A DNA stretch of 64,000 nt from Pachypanchax playfairii (taxonomy: Eukaryota > Chordata > Actinopteri > Cyprinodontiformes > Aplocheilidae). Made by a program: the position numbers and the translations under genes. The notes beneath the pieces were generated by a model, which saw nothing but the letters and a program-made list of their open reading frames with translations, ran no database searches and was not told the origin of the DNA. The stretch is from positions 1,645,109 to 1,709,108 of the forward strand of contig SSNP01000038.1 in NCBI GenBank assembly GCA_006937955.1, read 5' to 3'. Positions 11,004 through 23,300 of the stretch are shown here, piece after piece; position 1 is the stretch's first letter, and every line of letters starts with the position of its first letter.

Positions 11004-12784
11004 GTGAGCCGGTTCGGCAGTGATAAGCTGCTCATATCAGACCGTGTATGCGGACTCTGACCCGCAGCTTTGACCCGGTACCAGCGGTACCGAAGGGGGT
11101 TTGTCAGGTGATGGTGTTAGCCGCAGGCTCCGGTTAGCTTCCAGCTGCTGCTCGTCTTTTCTTCCAGTCACACCCAGTTAAAGATGGTCGACGCCCCGCA
11201 AACTTCATCCGTACATTAAAGTGTGATTACATTTAGGAGATGGTTACGGTTAATGTCGGTAATTGGTGTGTCGTCACTGCCGTAACGGACCGTGAAAACC
11301 AGAATGTTAGCCGGTGTTCTAGAAAAGGAGCCACTTTGTTAGCTTGTTGCTGCTTCTGGAGTCATGATGTGTTAAAGATTCATCACTGGTTGGTTCATTA
11401 CAGGCTGCTGTAACTCCACATTTTATAGTTTGTTTAACGCTGCTCTTTAAACGTAGTTACAAATACAGATGATTGACAGGTTTACATGGGTGTTAAATAT
11501 TCTGTAAGTGCAGTTCAAGGCAAAACTGAAAACAGTATCTTTAAATTCGAAGAAAAGCTTTGAAAGTATAAAGAACTTCTGCTCAGCATAAATTTAAAAT
11601 ATAATCTCAAACTCAGTTACAGCAAAACAAAAGAATCATGGGTGGCTTAGGACTTCTGCACACTACTATCACCCATGTGATGTGTTGTTCACTGTTTGAT
11701 TTTGGTCGCTTCTTTTCTTTTCTGTAAGTATTGATATTGATCAAATAATTTATCATATTAATATTGTTAATGCAGAATCAGCTGCTAACTTTCACTGCAG
11801 TCATTGATTAACTTAGTAACTTCATACAGAGTCCAGAGTAAACACATCAGGTCAGAGACTCAGACATAAACACAGAAAACCCTGGACTTCAGATCAGAGA
11901 GAAGAAAGTATTAAACACGCTTGTACACAAGATCACGGAACACTTCTGAAAGTCTTTAATTCACACATTTACTTCAATATCTCAGACTTATGTTGGTTCA
12001 GTGTTAATGCCTTTAAATCTGTAATGTTGATGCTGCAGTGTAGCTCAAATTGACAGGAAAGGATTTTATTTTTGTCAGTGATATGAGGATAAACCTATCA
12101 TGACAGTTTTCTTGTTTAACTGACAGGTTTTTGCTCTTGAAGCATCTGAAAAATTCTCCTTATATCAGGGTTCAGTTAACAGCTGCACTTTAGAGTTTTA
12201 ACTCATTTAGTCTGTAGATTATTTTCACAATTAATTGTTTTACAGTTAATTTGTTAATGAAATACTAAATAAGTACAATTAAAATCTATTTAGCTTAATT
12301 CTCTGTTGGTAAATACTGTATTTATGTTTTTCATGAAGTAGAGAAAGTAATGAGAGTCTCAGAGCAACTGATATCATTTTTTTTAAGTTTTATAAAATTG
12401 GGAATTCAAAATATGAGCAGGCCGGACAGAATTAAAAAGTCCTTCCTGTTTCTCCACACCAGTGAAAAAAATTAAATACAAACATTTAGAAGCTTTTTGT
12501 TTGTTAATATTGTAAGAAACTAATTGTTTTTAAAAAGGTCAAGAAAAGAGTGATTAATAAAAAGAGATGTTGCTTCAGGTCTGAGCAGAGGGAGGGTCTG
12601 AGCACGGCGCTCGGTGCCGCGACAGAAAAACATCGAACAGCTGATCGTCTAAAAACAGAAAATAATCAACCTGATTATCAGTTTATCACTATTAGTGAAC
12701 CTGAATCATGGATCCCTGTAGCTTGTATGTATTCATTCATAATCACAAAGACAGAAGATGTGGTGAGTGTAACTTTTAACCTGG

Positions 12785-12785
<1 letters not shown>

Positions 12786-12817
<32 letters not shown>
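12786..12817. repeat. homopolymer run of 32 C
   Basis: An uninterrupted C tract in arhgdia intron 1. The complementary G strand could form quadruplexes. Homopolymers this long are often mis-sized in assemblies. Confidence 0.9.
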
Positions 12818-13560
12818 AGCGGATTTGAGGCCTGTTGCAGTGCTGCGGGTGGGACGGCCTGAATGTTGAGATCTTTGTTGTAAACACAGCTTTTCCTGCT
12901 TTTGTTGCTCGCTGTGCTTCAGCAGTGGAAGTCGTTCAACATCGACCTGCTGAGGAAACCGTCTACAGGGAAATTAAAAAATACATTAGTTGCTGTTCAA
13001 ATAAATCCTTCCAGCAGCAAGTAAACACGTTGATCCTTCATTTGTTGTTGAAAGAACTTGTGGATTTTATGAAAACACAATCTTGTTTTTGTTCTTAATG
13101 TTGTTGTCAAGTCAGAAGAATTTCCCAGGCTGAATCTCCACTGCAGTGTGATAAAAACCCTTAAAGAAGTGCAGAAAATATTGTTAATACTCGTTCTTCC
13201 ATTCCAGAATACTCAAGTTTTTTCTCTTGACCTAGATGTTTTGCAGGCCAGTGAGGTTTCCACCACATCCTCTTGGAGAGGCTTTGTATCATGTGATGCG
13301 TCACACCTAATTCAATTCCTGACCTGCTGTGTTGATGACGGAGACGATGTCACTCGGGAGAGTTGGTGTCTGCAGCTGCAGTATAAAGATAAATGATGCT
13401 TTCTGTACGATGTGACAGCAGCTCATCAGAGAAGCTGTAGACACCGTGGACTGAACCTCCTCTCAGCGTTTAGCCCTGTGTGTTATTATGGTTCTGTTTA
13501 ACCTGCTCAGGAATGTGTCCCATCATGCTTTTCTCTTCTGTCCTCATTCTGTCTTCAGAC

Positions 13561-15181
13561 ATGGCCGAGGATGAGGTGACTCCAGAACAATTAGCAGCCA
13601 TCGCAGCCGAAAATGAGGAGCCAGAACCCGTAAACTACAAGCCACCAGCCCAGAAGTCGGTGAGAGAGATCCATGAGCTGGACAAGGATGATGAAAGCTT
13701 ACGAAAGTACAAAGAAGCGCTTCTTGGTCCCGGGATCGCCGAGGCTGGTAAAGTGTTGTTAAAAACACCTTGAGAGATTTTCCAAGTTGAGAAGCATAAA
13801 TGTTAGTGTTGTGGTGCATTCAGAGTGATCACTGCTTCATCAGAACAATATCAGAACATCACCGCATGAGAACCTGCTGGTCGGGCTTCCTTTTGAGGGA
13901 CCGGTTTATATTTGGACTACAAGGATTTATGAAATACTGTGTGACCCGACCCAGATTTTAAATCTCTGATAATTCACTTCAGTCTCTAATCAAAGGCAGA
14001 TTTTTTCCTCAGAGGGACTGAAAATAAACTGATTTCTAATTAATGAAGAGCAGCAGAGTCTGAGGAGCAGAGTGGTCTCTGATCAGCTGCAGGATCCAGG
14101 ATGCGGATCATGAAGTCCTGTCAAGGTTTTACAAACCCTGGACTAAGAAACATCTGGAAAGAATGTTAAAGACTGGAGTTTTAATTAACCAAAGTCGGAT
14201 AAGAAAATCCTTGATCTAAACTTCCTCTGTGTTTTTTAGTGTTTTCTGAAAAGCTCTGAACATGTTTTGCTTTATGTTTCCTACATTTGGACTTTTTCTC
14301 TTTGACCTTAAAATGGACTGATTGTTAGAAACACGACCAAAACATGCTGATATATTTCTGCAAAGGAGAATCAGCTGATTGATCATGTGATGAAACTGGT
14401 GACTAACATATTTTCTACACCTGAAATGATTTGTAATATTTCATCTTCTCTATTAACAAAATAAGAAAATAAGATCCATCATTTGTTGTGTAACATGTTT
14501 CCGTGTGATGCTGAATCCGTGTTCTGCGTGATGTCATGAAGCTTCATTTTCAGGTTCAGAACTGTTTCATCTGTTTCTGATCCCCTCAGATCCAGATGCT
14601 CCGAACGTCCAGGTGACCCGGATGGCACTTGTGTGTGAGACTGCACCAAAACCTCTGATCCTGGACCTGCAAGGTGAGTCTCTTCTCTTGAAGAATAATC
14701 AAGCATTCACTCACTCTGGGGAGGAAATAGTTAATGTTTTGTGAGCCAGAAAATATGTAACTACGTGCCCTCACTTGTGCATCAAACTCAGAGACCCGAA
14801 TGCAGCCAAACATTTAGACTTGAACTGAATCTCGACTCGAGTCCCTGTGGAAAAACTAGAATCAACATTCCCATCACGCACACACACACACTCAAGTGTG
14901 TTTTGTTATCCTTATGGGGACCGTCCATTGACTTCCATTGATTTTAGTAACTAGATTTATACCTAACCCAAACCCTTTTCCTAACCTTAACCATTACTGA
15001 TCTATAACTAACCCTAAGACTAACTAAAACTCTATTCACACCATACCTATAAACCTAACCCCTAACCCTAAAAAGGGGAGTCCCCCTCATGGGGACCAGG
15101 CTTCGGTCCCCACAAGAACCCTCGGACCCCAGAAAGATAGTAAAAGTCAGGAAACGGGTCCCCAGGAGGTCAGAAATACAA

Positions 15182-15228
<47 letters not shown>

Positions 15229-17250
15229 ATCGTGGCTTTCAGAGTTGGAGATACACAGAAAAACTACTTCAACTCTATTTTCCATTTTGATTGAATTTGG
15301 AGGGGAACTTGGAGATTCCCTCATCGAGAGCCCGTGTTGTTCCAGCTGGTCCAGAATGTTCCGACTCGTGTGTCTCTCTGATGTCAGTGATGTCTCAGAC
15401 TGTCAGCATATGAATATTTCCCCGATTCCGAGGATCAATCACGATCCAAAGTGATTCTGATTTGATCAAGTTGAATAAAAAACTTGAAATTAGATTATTT
15501 TTACGCTGAAACATGTTTTTACTTTGATATTAAAACGTCTCTTTAAGCCCAGAGATAAAAAATAGTTTTCATTGTTTTATTAGTTGATCTGTAGAATTTA
15601 AGCAGCTCGAACCTGAACAATCTGAGACAAACAAATACCTTCAGATAGAAATGAACAGAAAGTGGTTCCTTTGGTCGGTTTGCACTTCCTGTTTGTAGGT
15701 TTCATAAAAACACAGAGTCAGTACGTAGCCATTGATTCTGATGAAGCAGCGCCATGTGATATTTAATCATGATGGAACTCGGAGCATGTTGAACGGGAGC
15801 ATGTGGCTGCCGTGTCACACACAGGCGTGTAAACATGGATCATAGATCTGCAGAATAAAATGAAATAACCAGCGAGTGATGCTCCGATGAGAAAACTGTT
15901 TGTGTTGGTCGAGGTTTACTCGTCCAGTGAGAGAGTCAGAGTGAGAGTTTATGTTGGTCGAGGGAACAATGTGGAGAGATGATGCTGTAAACAAACATTA
16001 AACATTGTAGTTATGTGAAAACTGCTAACAGCTCAGTGTATACAACATCTGTATACAGCTGTTTCCTATGAGTCAGACCTCCTTTCAGTTTTAAATTGTG
16101 TCTGTTAGTGTGAACCAGAATTTTATCTACCAACACGTCGTATGAGGCATGTTCTGTTCTTGTTTGGTAACTGTTGGTCTAAACGGCAGCGAGTCGGTGT
16201 GTTTGAAGCCGGCGTCGCCGGAGCAGCACGTGTTCCGGTTCCACATTTCTGATAACATGAGTTCAAATTCTCAGATATTCAGTGTGAATCGCATGAAACA
16301 CAGTTACTTTTCCTGATGATGATTCATGTTTCTACAATGAAACATGTCTTTTTTTCTGTTTTTTGAACAGGAGACCTGGAAACCTTAAAGAAACAGGCGT
16401 TTGTGCTGAAGGAAGGAGTCGAGTATAAAATAAAGATCAGCTTCAAGGTGAGAACTAATGTTGGAAAAAAAAAATGTCTTTACAACAATCCAAACTCAAT
16501 ATTTAGTCTAATCAAACACTTCCAGACATGAAGTCGTTCTCCAGGTGCTGCAGGTAAGTCGAAGTGATGAAGAAACTAATAACAGTCTAAAAACAGTCAA
16601 ACAGATTTACTACAACACTGAACTTTTAATGAGTTTCTTTTATTTATATATAAATGAGTTTATTATTGATAATATAAGATTAGCCTCTCTGTGATATTAA
16701 ATATCTTCATTATTGTTTTAGGTGAACAAGGAGATTGTTTCAGGACTGAAGTATGTCCAGCAGACGTTTAGGAAAGGAATGAAAAGTAAGTGAAGTACAT
16801 TAACATCTATACAGGTACCAGATTATACCATTTGGTGGCGTGGTTTTACCAGTTAGTGGGATTTAATCTGGACTACATGAAATTAATCCGTTCATCCATT
16901 TTCTTCTGAGGGAAACCCAGACATCCCTCTCTTCATCGACACTCTGCTGCTCCTCACGGGGATCCCAAGGCTTCTCAAGCCAGACAGGATCTATGATCTG
17001 GGTTCTAGGTCAGGCCCTCACCTGGCTGACCCCGCCCACCCTACAGAAGAAACTCATTTCAGTCGCTTGTATCCAGAATCTTGTTTTTTTTTTTGGTCAA
17101 GATTCAGATCTCATGAGCCGATGAGGGTCAGAACGTAGACAGAGCAGTAAATCAAGAGCTTTGCCTTCCAGTTCAGCTTCTTCTTCACTACGTCAGACTG
17201 AAGCAGCGTCTTCATCACTGAGTCACTGAGGACGAAGCTTCACACCACCA

Positions 17251-17293
<43 letters not shown>

Positions 17294-17675
17294 AGGGCGC
17301 ACATGCATGTGTTTATGTAACAGTAATGTTTCACATGTGTTGTTTATGTTGCATGTAGACGCCCACAAGTTGAAGCATTTGTTCTTGCAGCTTCAGTTCA
17401 CGCCTCGCTGTATGAAGCATCGACTCGTGATGTTCTGAACGTTCTGTGTTCTGTGTGTTTCCGTCTTGTTGACAGTTGATAAGTCCGACTACATGGTGGG
17501 CAGCTACGGGCCTCGTCCCTCTGAATACGACTTCCTGACCACGACGGAGGAGGCGCCTAAAGGCATGCTGGCTCGCGGAAACTACGTCATCAAATCCAAG
17601 TTCACCGATGACGACAAGCACGACCATCTGTCCTGGGAGTGGAACCTCATAATCAAGAAAGACTGGAATGATTAA
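13561..17675 (+). CDS. arhgdia: Rho GDP-dissociation inhibitor 1 (alpha)
   Basis: Coding exons: 13561-13747, 14590-14673, 16371-16447, 16722-16785 and 17476-17675, totalling 203 aa (human 204). The protein begins MAEDEVTPEQLAAIAAENEE. The N-terminal regulatory arm (about residues 1-60, with NYKPPAQKS and ELDKDDESLRKYKEALLG) contacts Rho switch regions. The C-terminal immunoglobulin-like beta sandwich (about 65-203) provides the pocket for the Rho geranylgeranyl group: LKEGVEYKIKISFKVNKEIV, then VGSYGPRPSEYDFLT, PKGMLARG and ending HLSWEWNLIIKKDWND. It extracts Rho, Rac and Cdc42 from membranes and holds them GDP-bound in cytosol. The start follows two bases after the exon 2 acceptor. No frame damage is seen. 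Position next to alyref matches the human arrangement. Confidence 0.97.
14885..15230. repeat. teleost interspersed element with TAACCC-like core and CA run
   Basis: The element opens near 'tgttatccttatggggacc' and contains several TAACCC-type phrases (14963-15068). It carries 'ggtccccacaag' near 15106 in inverse sense to the opening 'ggggacc', and it runs into a (CA)n tract at about 15185-15226. The 'ggggacc...ggtcccc' arrangement is that of a nonautonomous inverted-repeat element. It lies in arhgdia intron 3. The telomere-like motifs are part of the element, not a telomere. Confidence 0.5.
16885..17225. repeat. dispersed repeat (LINE-derived, antisense) in arhgdia intron 5
   Basis: The phrases 'gaagaaactcatttcagtcgcttgtat', 'gagggtcagaacgtagacag' and 'aagagctttgccttccagtt' match a repeat wording seen often in fish introns, apparently the reverse strand of a LINE coding region. 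Heavily mutated, with no usable frame. It is followed by a (CA)n run at about 17252-17291. Confidence 0.45.
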
Positions 17676-19061
17676 AGAGGCCTTTGTGTTAGGGGGAATG
17701 TTTGTGGGGGGGGCCGGGGGATCCAAATCCCTCAGCCCCTCGCCTTCCTCCCCCCTCCCATCTCCATCATGTGTCCTACATTTCTGCATTTGTGTTCTTT
17801 CATTTCATGCTGTCATGCCTTAGTTCTTGCCAGACTGTCTTAACACCCAGTATTGACCCCCCCCCCGATACGCCATCAGTCCGTCCATCACCTTCTCTGC
17901 ACAAAGTCTCATTAGTTGCACACGAGTCGCTTGTTCACTGACCTGCCATGTAGCATCTCCTCAGTCCCAGCTGCTTGACGAGATTACCCCCCCCCCAGAA
18001 TGGCGTCTTCCTCTTTCAGTATGAAGTACATGTGGAAAAGCAACTGTACAATCAGCTTTTGTTTGCCTTTTTATATATAAATGTATCGATGGTTGTGACT
18101 GTAATCACGTGTTAATCAGCTGTTGTGTTCATAGCCGCCCCCACCGCATCCCCCCTTTTTTTTCCCCCACCTGTCACTGCAGCTTCTTTACTTGCTGTCT
18201 TTTGATAAATAACCGATATCTGCCTTCTGTCAGTTTGATCGGAGCTGCTCTGTAGCACCTCCCCCTTCCCTAAATGTACTCACCCACACCCCCTTTAAAT
18301 GGGGGGTGGGCCCAAAGTGAACAGGGGAGTAGAAGTATAAAACAGCTGCCTTATGTCTAAACGTATCGACGTGTCTTTAGTGCACGAGCGGCGCTTATCA
18401 GGTGGTCTGTATGAAGTCTTGCTCCCACCTGTAGCCCTGTTGTAGTGGAGATGACTGAAACAGGTTACCTGCATGCAGCTCTGCACGAGCCCACTGCCCC
18501 TCCCCCAATTCAATAGAGTCTCATAATTGGAGGGTCTGAATGTTCAACCTGATGATTAAGATATAAATCAAGTATTAGCTCTCCTGCTTCTTTCAGCCAT
18601 GAGGCCTTCGCACCAAACGACAGTCGCATGGAGATAAACACTAACATGTTCAGACACTTTTTTTTGTTTCCTTTTGCCTTATTGTACATCGTTACCCTAC
18701 ATCATTCATTCAGATTGTGTAGCTGCAGTCAGAAGGAGGTGTGGAGGAGAACCAGAGAGGATGCTGAAGAGGAGGCTGAGTCGACACCGTCTGCTGCTGC
18801 TGGAGACCTCAGCGGTGTCGGGTCTCAGTCCCTGAACGTGAAAACAATGACTGACTGAGAACACGAGGATCAGGTGACACTAAACTGACCAATAAGAAAT
18901 TAAAAATCAACTTGTACTGTACCAGAACATCTGGATGTAGACCTGGTTCATGTATTCCTACTCCCTACATTCCTTCACTGTACAGTTTGTATAAAACGCT
19001 AGCATGCTGGTGGGGTTGTATATTCTATCATCATTAGTGGTTCCTCTTCTCAGTCAATAAA
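17676..19061 (+). other. arhgdia: 3' UTR of arhgdia with AATAAA
   Basis: No coding potential follows the stop codon for 1.38 kb. The region contains C-rich runs (around 17749, 17860 and 17987). AATAAA at 19056-19061, in 'cagtcaataaagattttgc', is the most likely polyadenylation signal. The length resembles the long 3' UTR of mammalian ARHGDIA. A minus-strand gene ends about 300 bases further on, so the two are convergent. Confidence 0.6.
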
Positions 19062-19347
19062 GATTTTGCTCAACTTGACCTCCAACGTTGTTGTATTTCA
19101 GGTCTTAAAGTTTAAATTCTACAAAACCAGAACCTAGTAACAGAAAACCCACCTTCATGTGAGTGTGACTGATTTTATCTTTAAAACTGAATGTACAGAA
19201 AATAAAACAAAGCTGGAAAAATTCAAGTTACATTAAAAACATCCCTATTTTAAATTCATAGTACAAGAAAACTAAAATACTTAAAATTTGATGATAGTGT
19301 GATTTCTCGTGGAAATGCTTTGTTACACCGTTAAACTCCACAGTCAC

Positions 19348-20361
19348 TTTATTTTTAGTAATTAAACTAATTTTGTATTTTTATGGTATTAAAACAATAA
19401 GAATTCACAGACTTGTAATAATTTATGCCCGTATTGTATTTTATACACAACAGTGTATACTGCCAAAGCAAAATATAAATTTTACTTACAAATATTTATC
19501 CAAAGGCACAGCATCAAAATACACCTTGACATGCATTTCTTTCTCATACTGACGTAAACATTCAAAGATTGACCCATCTGGTCGTTTGTCACAGGGTGAA
19601 TACTTGAGTGTCTAAACAACATGGCGGAGAAGTTCCTATTAAAGTACAGTACTGAAGTTCCATCACACGTTCTCCACCCTCGACGAGCTCATTGTAACAT
19701 TATCTGAACGGATCTTGGCATCTGCATTAGCACCCGAAACATCTCCATCTGTAACACCACAGACACCTTTACATCACTGCGGCCCTCGTACAACCGTAAA
19801 TGTGTCGGACGCACATTCAGAGGTTCACGGAGAAGTGAGCGTGCAGGTTTGGTCCACCATCACAGCAGAAGGTTAAAACCAGTGAAGACTCATTCTAAGA
19901 AACAATACAGCCCACTTCTAACCTAAAAGACGTGCAAAACTGGGACTATTTTACCTTTTGGCACATTTAAATTTTGTTTATGATCACCTGATGCAACTGA
20001 CTGGCTTTTACAAAATCTTTTCAAACTCCTCCCACCTCCTACCACGAGCACGCCGTGAATGGCTTTAAGCCTCTCAACAGAGATTTTATACAAACAATGA
20101 AGCAAAGCACATTAAAATATTCCAGTTAAAAAAATACGACAGTAAAAACTCATAAAAGTGGATGTGAACATCCTGTCGGTCCACGTGAGGTGCAGTTCAG
20201 CATGTCATACAGTAGATCTGCCCAAAAAACAAAAACAAAAAACAAAAGGCCCAGGCAGGCGATGACCCTGAAATCAGCTCGACGCTGCGTCTCCCTTTTC
20301 GTGCTCCGCGTCCTTGAAGAGGACACACAGATTAATACTTTGTCTCCAGGATTTTGCAGGT
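19348..20361 (-). other. ppp1r12c: probable 3' UTR of ppp1r12c
   Basis: Downstream of the minus-strand stop codon at 20362 there is no further exon. The reverse complement of 19348-19353 reads AATAAA and would give a UTR of about 1 kb. The region is otherwise featureless. Confidence 0.4.
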
Positions 20362-23300
20362 TCATCTCGACAGTTTGCTGATGACTCGAATGAGGGCGGC
20401 GTTCTCATCTTTCAGCCTCTGGTTATCTGCCCTGAGATCCCCCAAAATCTGCAAACACACGGTGAACATCATGAGATCAGTTACGGAATCGGACCCGACT
20501 TGTGACACGCTCGTCATGTGACACACAACGAGCTAAAGCGGAACGGCTCCACAGAACGTTATGAATCCTAATTTATAGAGAAATATTCTGTTTATGATCC
20601 CGTTAGAGCTGCAGGTCCTGCTGGGACGGCTCAGACCGGGTCTACAGGTGTCCCACCAGCAGCAGGTTTAAAGTTCAGGATTAGATCACTGACACCTGAA
20701 CACATTAAGTTACAGGAAAGTTCTCGTGAATCTAAATGTGTTAAACTGTAAAGTGTGAAGCTGCGATTCTTTTACATTGTGAATAAAATGTGTCAGATCG
20801 TCTACAGGTAGCAGATCTACCTTCAGCTCGTCCTCCAGCTCCACTGCTTTCTTCTGAAGAGACAACTTCTCCTGTAACAAAGAACAGAAACCGTTAAACT
20901 GTCAGAAAAACTCCAGAAACTGAAACGTCTGACAGAATGAATGTGGACTTACAAATCTCTCGAGCTCGAGCAGAGCTGGTTTGTCAGTGCCGCTCTCCAG
21001 ACCCTGTAAAACAAAAATATATATGCTTACTTCTCATTTTAGAAACATACAAATTAAATGAATCTTACAACAAACCTACAATTCTAAACTAAAAAAATTA
21101 ATTATTTCAATTTGTTCCTGCTTGTGACACAGATTATAATATTTTTAAAAACAAGGAAAGACTCTGTTCTCTCTCTCCTCATGTATCATGTAGGTCTCTC
21201 AACCCATGTACTAAACATGATACATAAAGGTCTGTTGAAACTTTACAACTTTGGCACACAGAGGGTTGAGCCCAATGGGCTCAGCACATAAGAATGTTCA
21301 TTAAAAAGCTGCATGCACGCACACGCGCACACGCACACACACAGGTAAAGGTCAAAGGCAGCAGCAAACCTGCCGAACCTGTCGAAGTTTCTCCAGCTCC
21401 ACTTTGTTCTGCCTCAGCTGCAGCTCCATCTCCTGCAGTTTGTCCTTCAGAGCCACGTTCTCCTGCAGAACCTTGATGTACAGCTAGATGAAACACAACA
21501 AAGAGTCAGAGCAGCATGCAGGAAGCTCCAAACATTAAACGATTTGAGGTTTCTACAGCTAAATGATAAAAGCTTTATGTGTGTTAATGAGCCTGTTGGT
21601 GTTTTGTTCGTGCATCTAAAAGCCTGTCGGGCATCATTCCTGTCCTGGATTTGTCTGACTGTTATTTACATTCAGCCCTCGGCAGAGTTTCTCAGGTGTG
21701 TGCAGAGGCAGCGTCAGACACATACCATTCTGTAGTCTGTAGATGAGTCTTCCAGTTGATCCCCACTGAAGAAAAACACAAGACACTGTTGAAACCTGCT
21801 GCAGAACCTCCATCAGAACATCACAGTTCAGGTCTGATTTAGAGCTACTGTAGATTTCTGAGGAGAAGTTTCACTCCAGCTCTCGTTTCTTTGCATGTTG
21901 CAGCCAGACTTCCTGGAATCAGAGCTACTGATCAACAGACTCCTCTAGAAGTCTTTCAAAGGATTTCCTGGATATAGACTCGAGTGTTTTAGACCTTCTT
22001 AAAGTCTAAAGAAGCGAGATCTGACTGTTATTAAACCTCCAGGATTTGACCTCATGAAATAAATTCAATGTTTATTTTCTAAAAGATCTTCTGAAATAAA
22101 ATGAAATCCTTAGAATTTGGACATCAAATCTTTAAAAGACTCACTCTGTGCTGTTCTTGTTTGTTTCCTCCAGCTGAGCATCAGAGTCGTCATTCTGAAA
22201 ACAAAACATGATTTAACATATTAACTCGTTCACAAACTGGTAACGATGGATTTCACTCTGCTGGATAACTTTAACATGTTTTTACACTGGATGAAGTAAA
22301 AAAATTATCAGTAACTTATTTTAAATTGTGTTGATGAGCTGTGTGAAGCTTCACTCTTGATTTTTCTTCCTGTGACTTTAGATTTCACGTTAGCGGCGCT
22401 TGGGTCGTTAAATATAAGAGTTTGTTTTTAAAAAAAAAACATGCACTCTTTATTCTACATGTAAAACATGAATAACCTGCAGCTGTAGCTGGTCTTTAAC
22501 TTGTTGGTAATCTCTTGAGCTTTCTGTGGTTCATGTTCAGTGTGGTGCACGCCATCATACCAACTGTTCCCCTTTAAACAGAATGAACAGCTGATGAAAG
22601 CAGCTGTGATACTAATTACTGGACACATAGTTTAAAAGTTTCATTAGAAACCATCATTTATATCCAGGTTTGTTTTTTAATTATTATGTCGAACCAAAAC
22701 AGAAAAACAGTCAGAGTTTTATTCTACTTCTGTTAGTTTCAGGTTGTTTCTGTGAACGTTGTGGGTTTTTCTTTCTTTAGCAGAAGATACCAGCTAATTC
22801 TGTCCACTTCTGTGTTAAAGTTTCTTTAATGACAGAAATAAAACTCGGTGTGTTAATAAAAGTCTAAATGTTTCTAATAAATGCTGCTTTAATACGTGAC
22901 GTTCACATGGCAGAAGAAAAACGTCTTGATTCTAATGAAGATGAATATTATTGAAAAACATTTTGGTTTAAACAACCAAGTTAAAAAGTGAGATCAAGTT
23001 TCACCTTTTTAAGTGATTAAATTCACAATCAGACCTTCAGATTTAACCGAAACTTGAAACTTGTCTGTGCAGCTCACAGCTGCCGTCAGGCTGCAGCTCT
23101 GCAGAGGTGAGAAAACTCACCCAGATCTTCGAGATCGCAGGCGCCTCCAGAAAATCAAACTAGCTACAGTTTGTCACATTTAACAATGCGTTGCTTTCAA
23201 CAAGTTAAAAACTGTAAAGTTTATATGAAGTGATAAAGTGATGAGTGTGACTCTCAAAGCACCGCTCACGAACTCAGAGGGAGCAGATTTTAATGGAACA

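Noticed and set aside
14960..15070. Telomeric repeat array
   Set aside because: Irregular and interrupted TAACCC motifs inside an interspersed element, not a tandem hexamer array.
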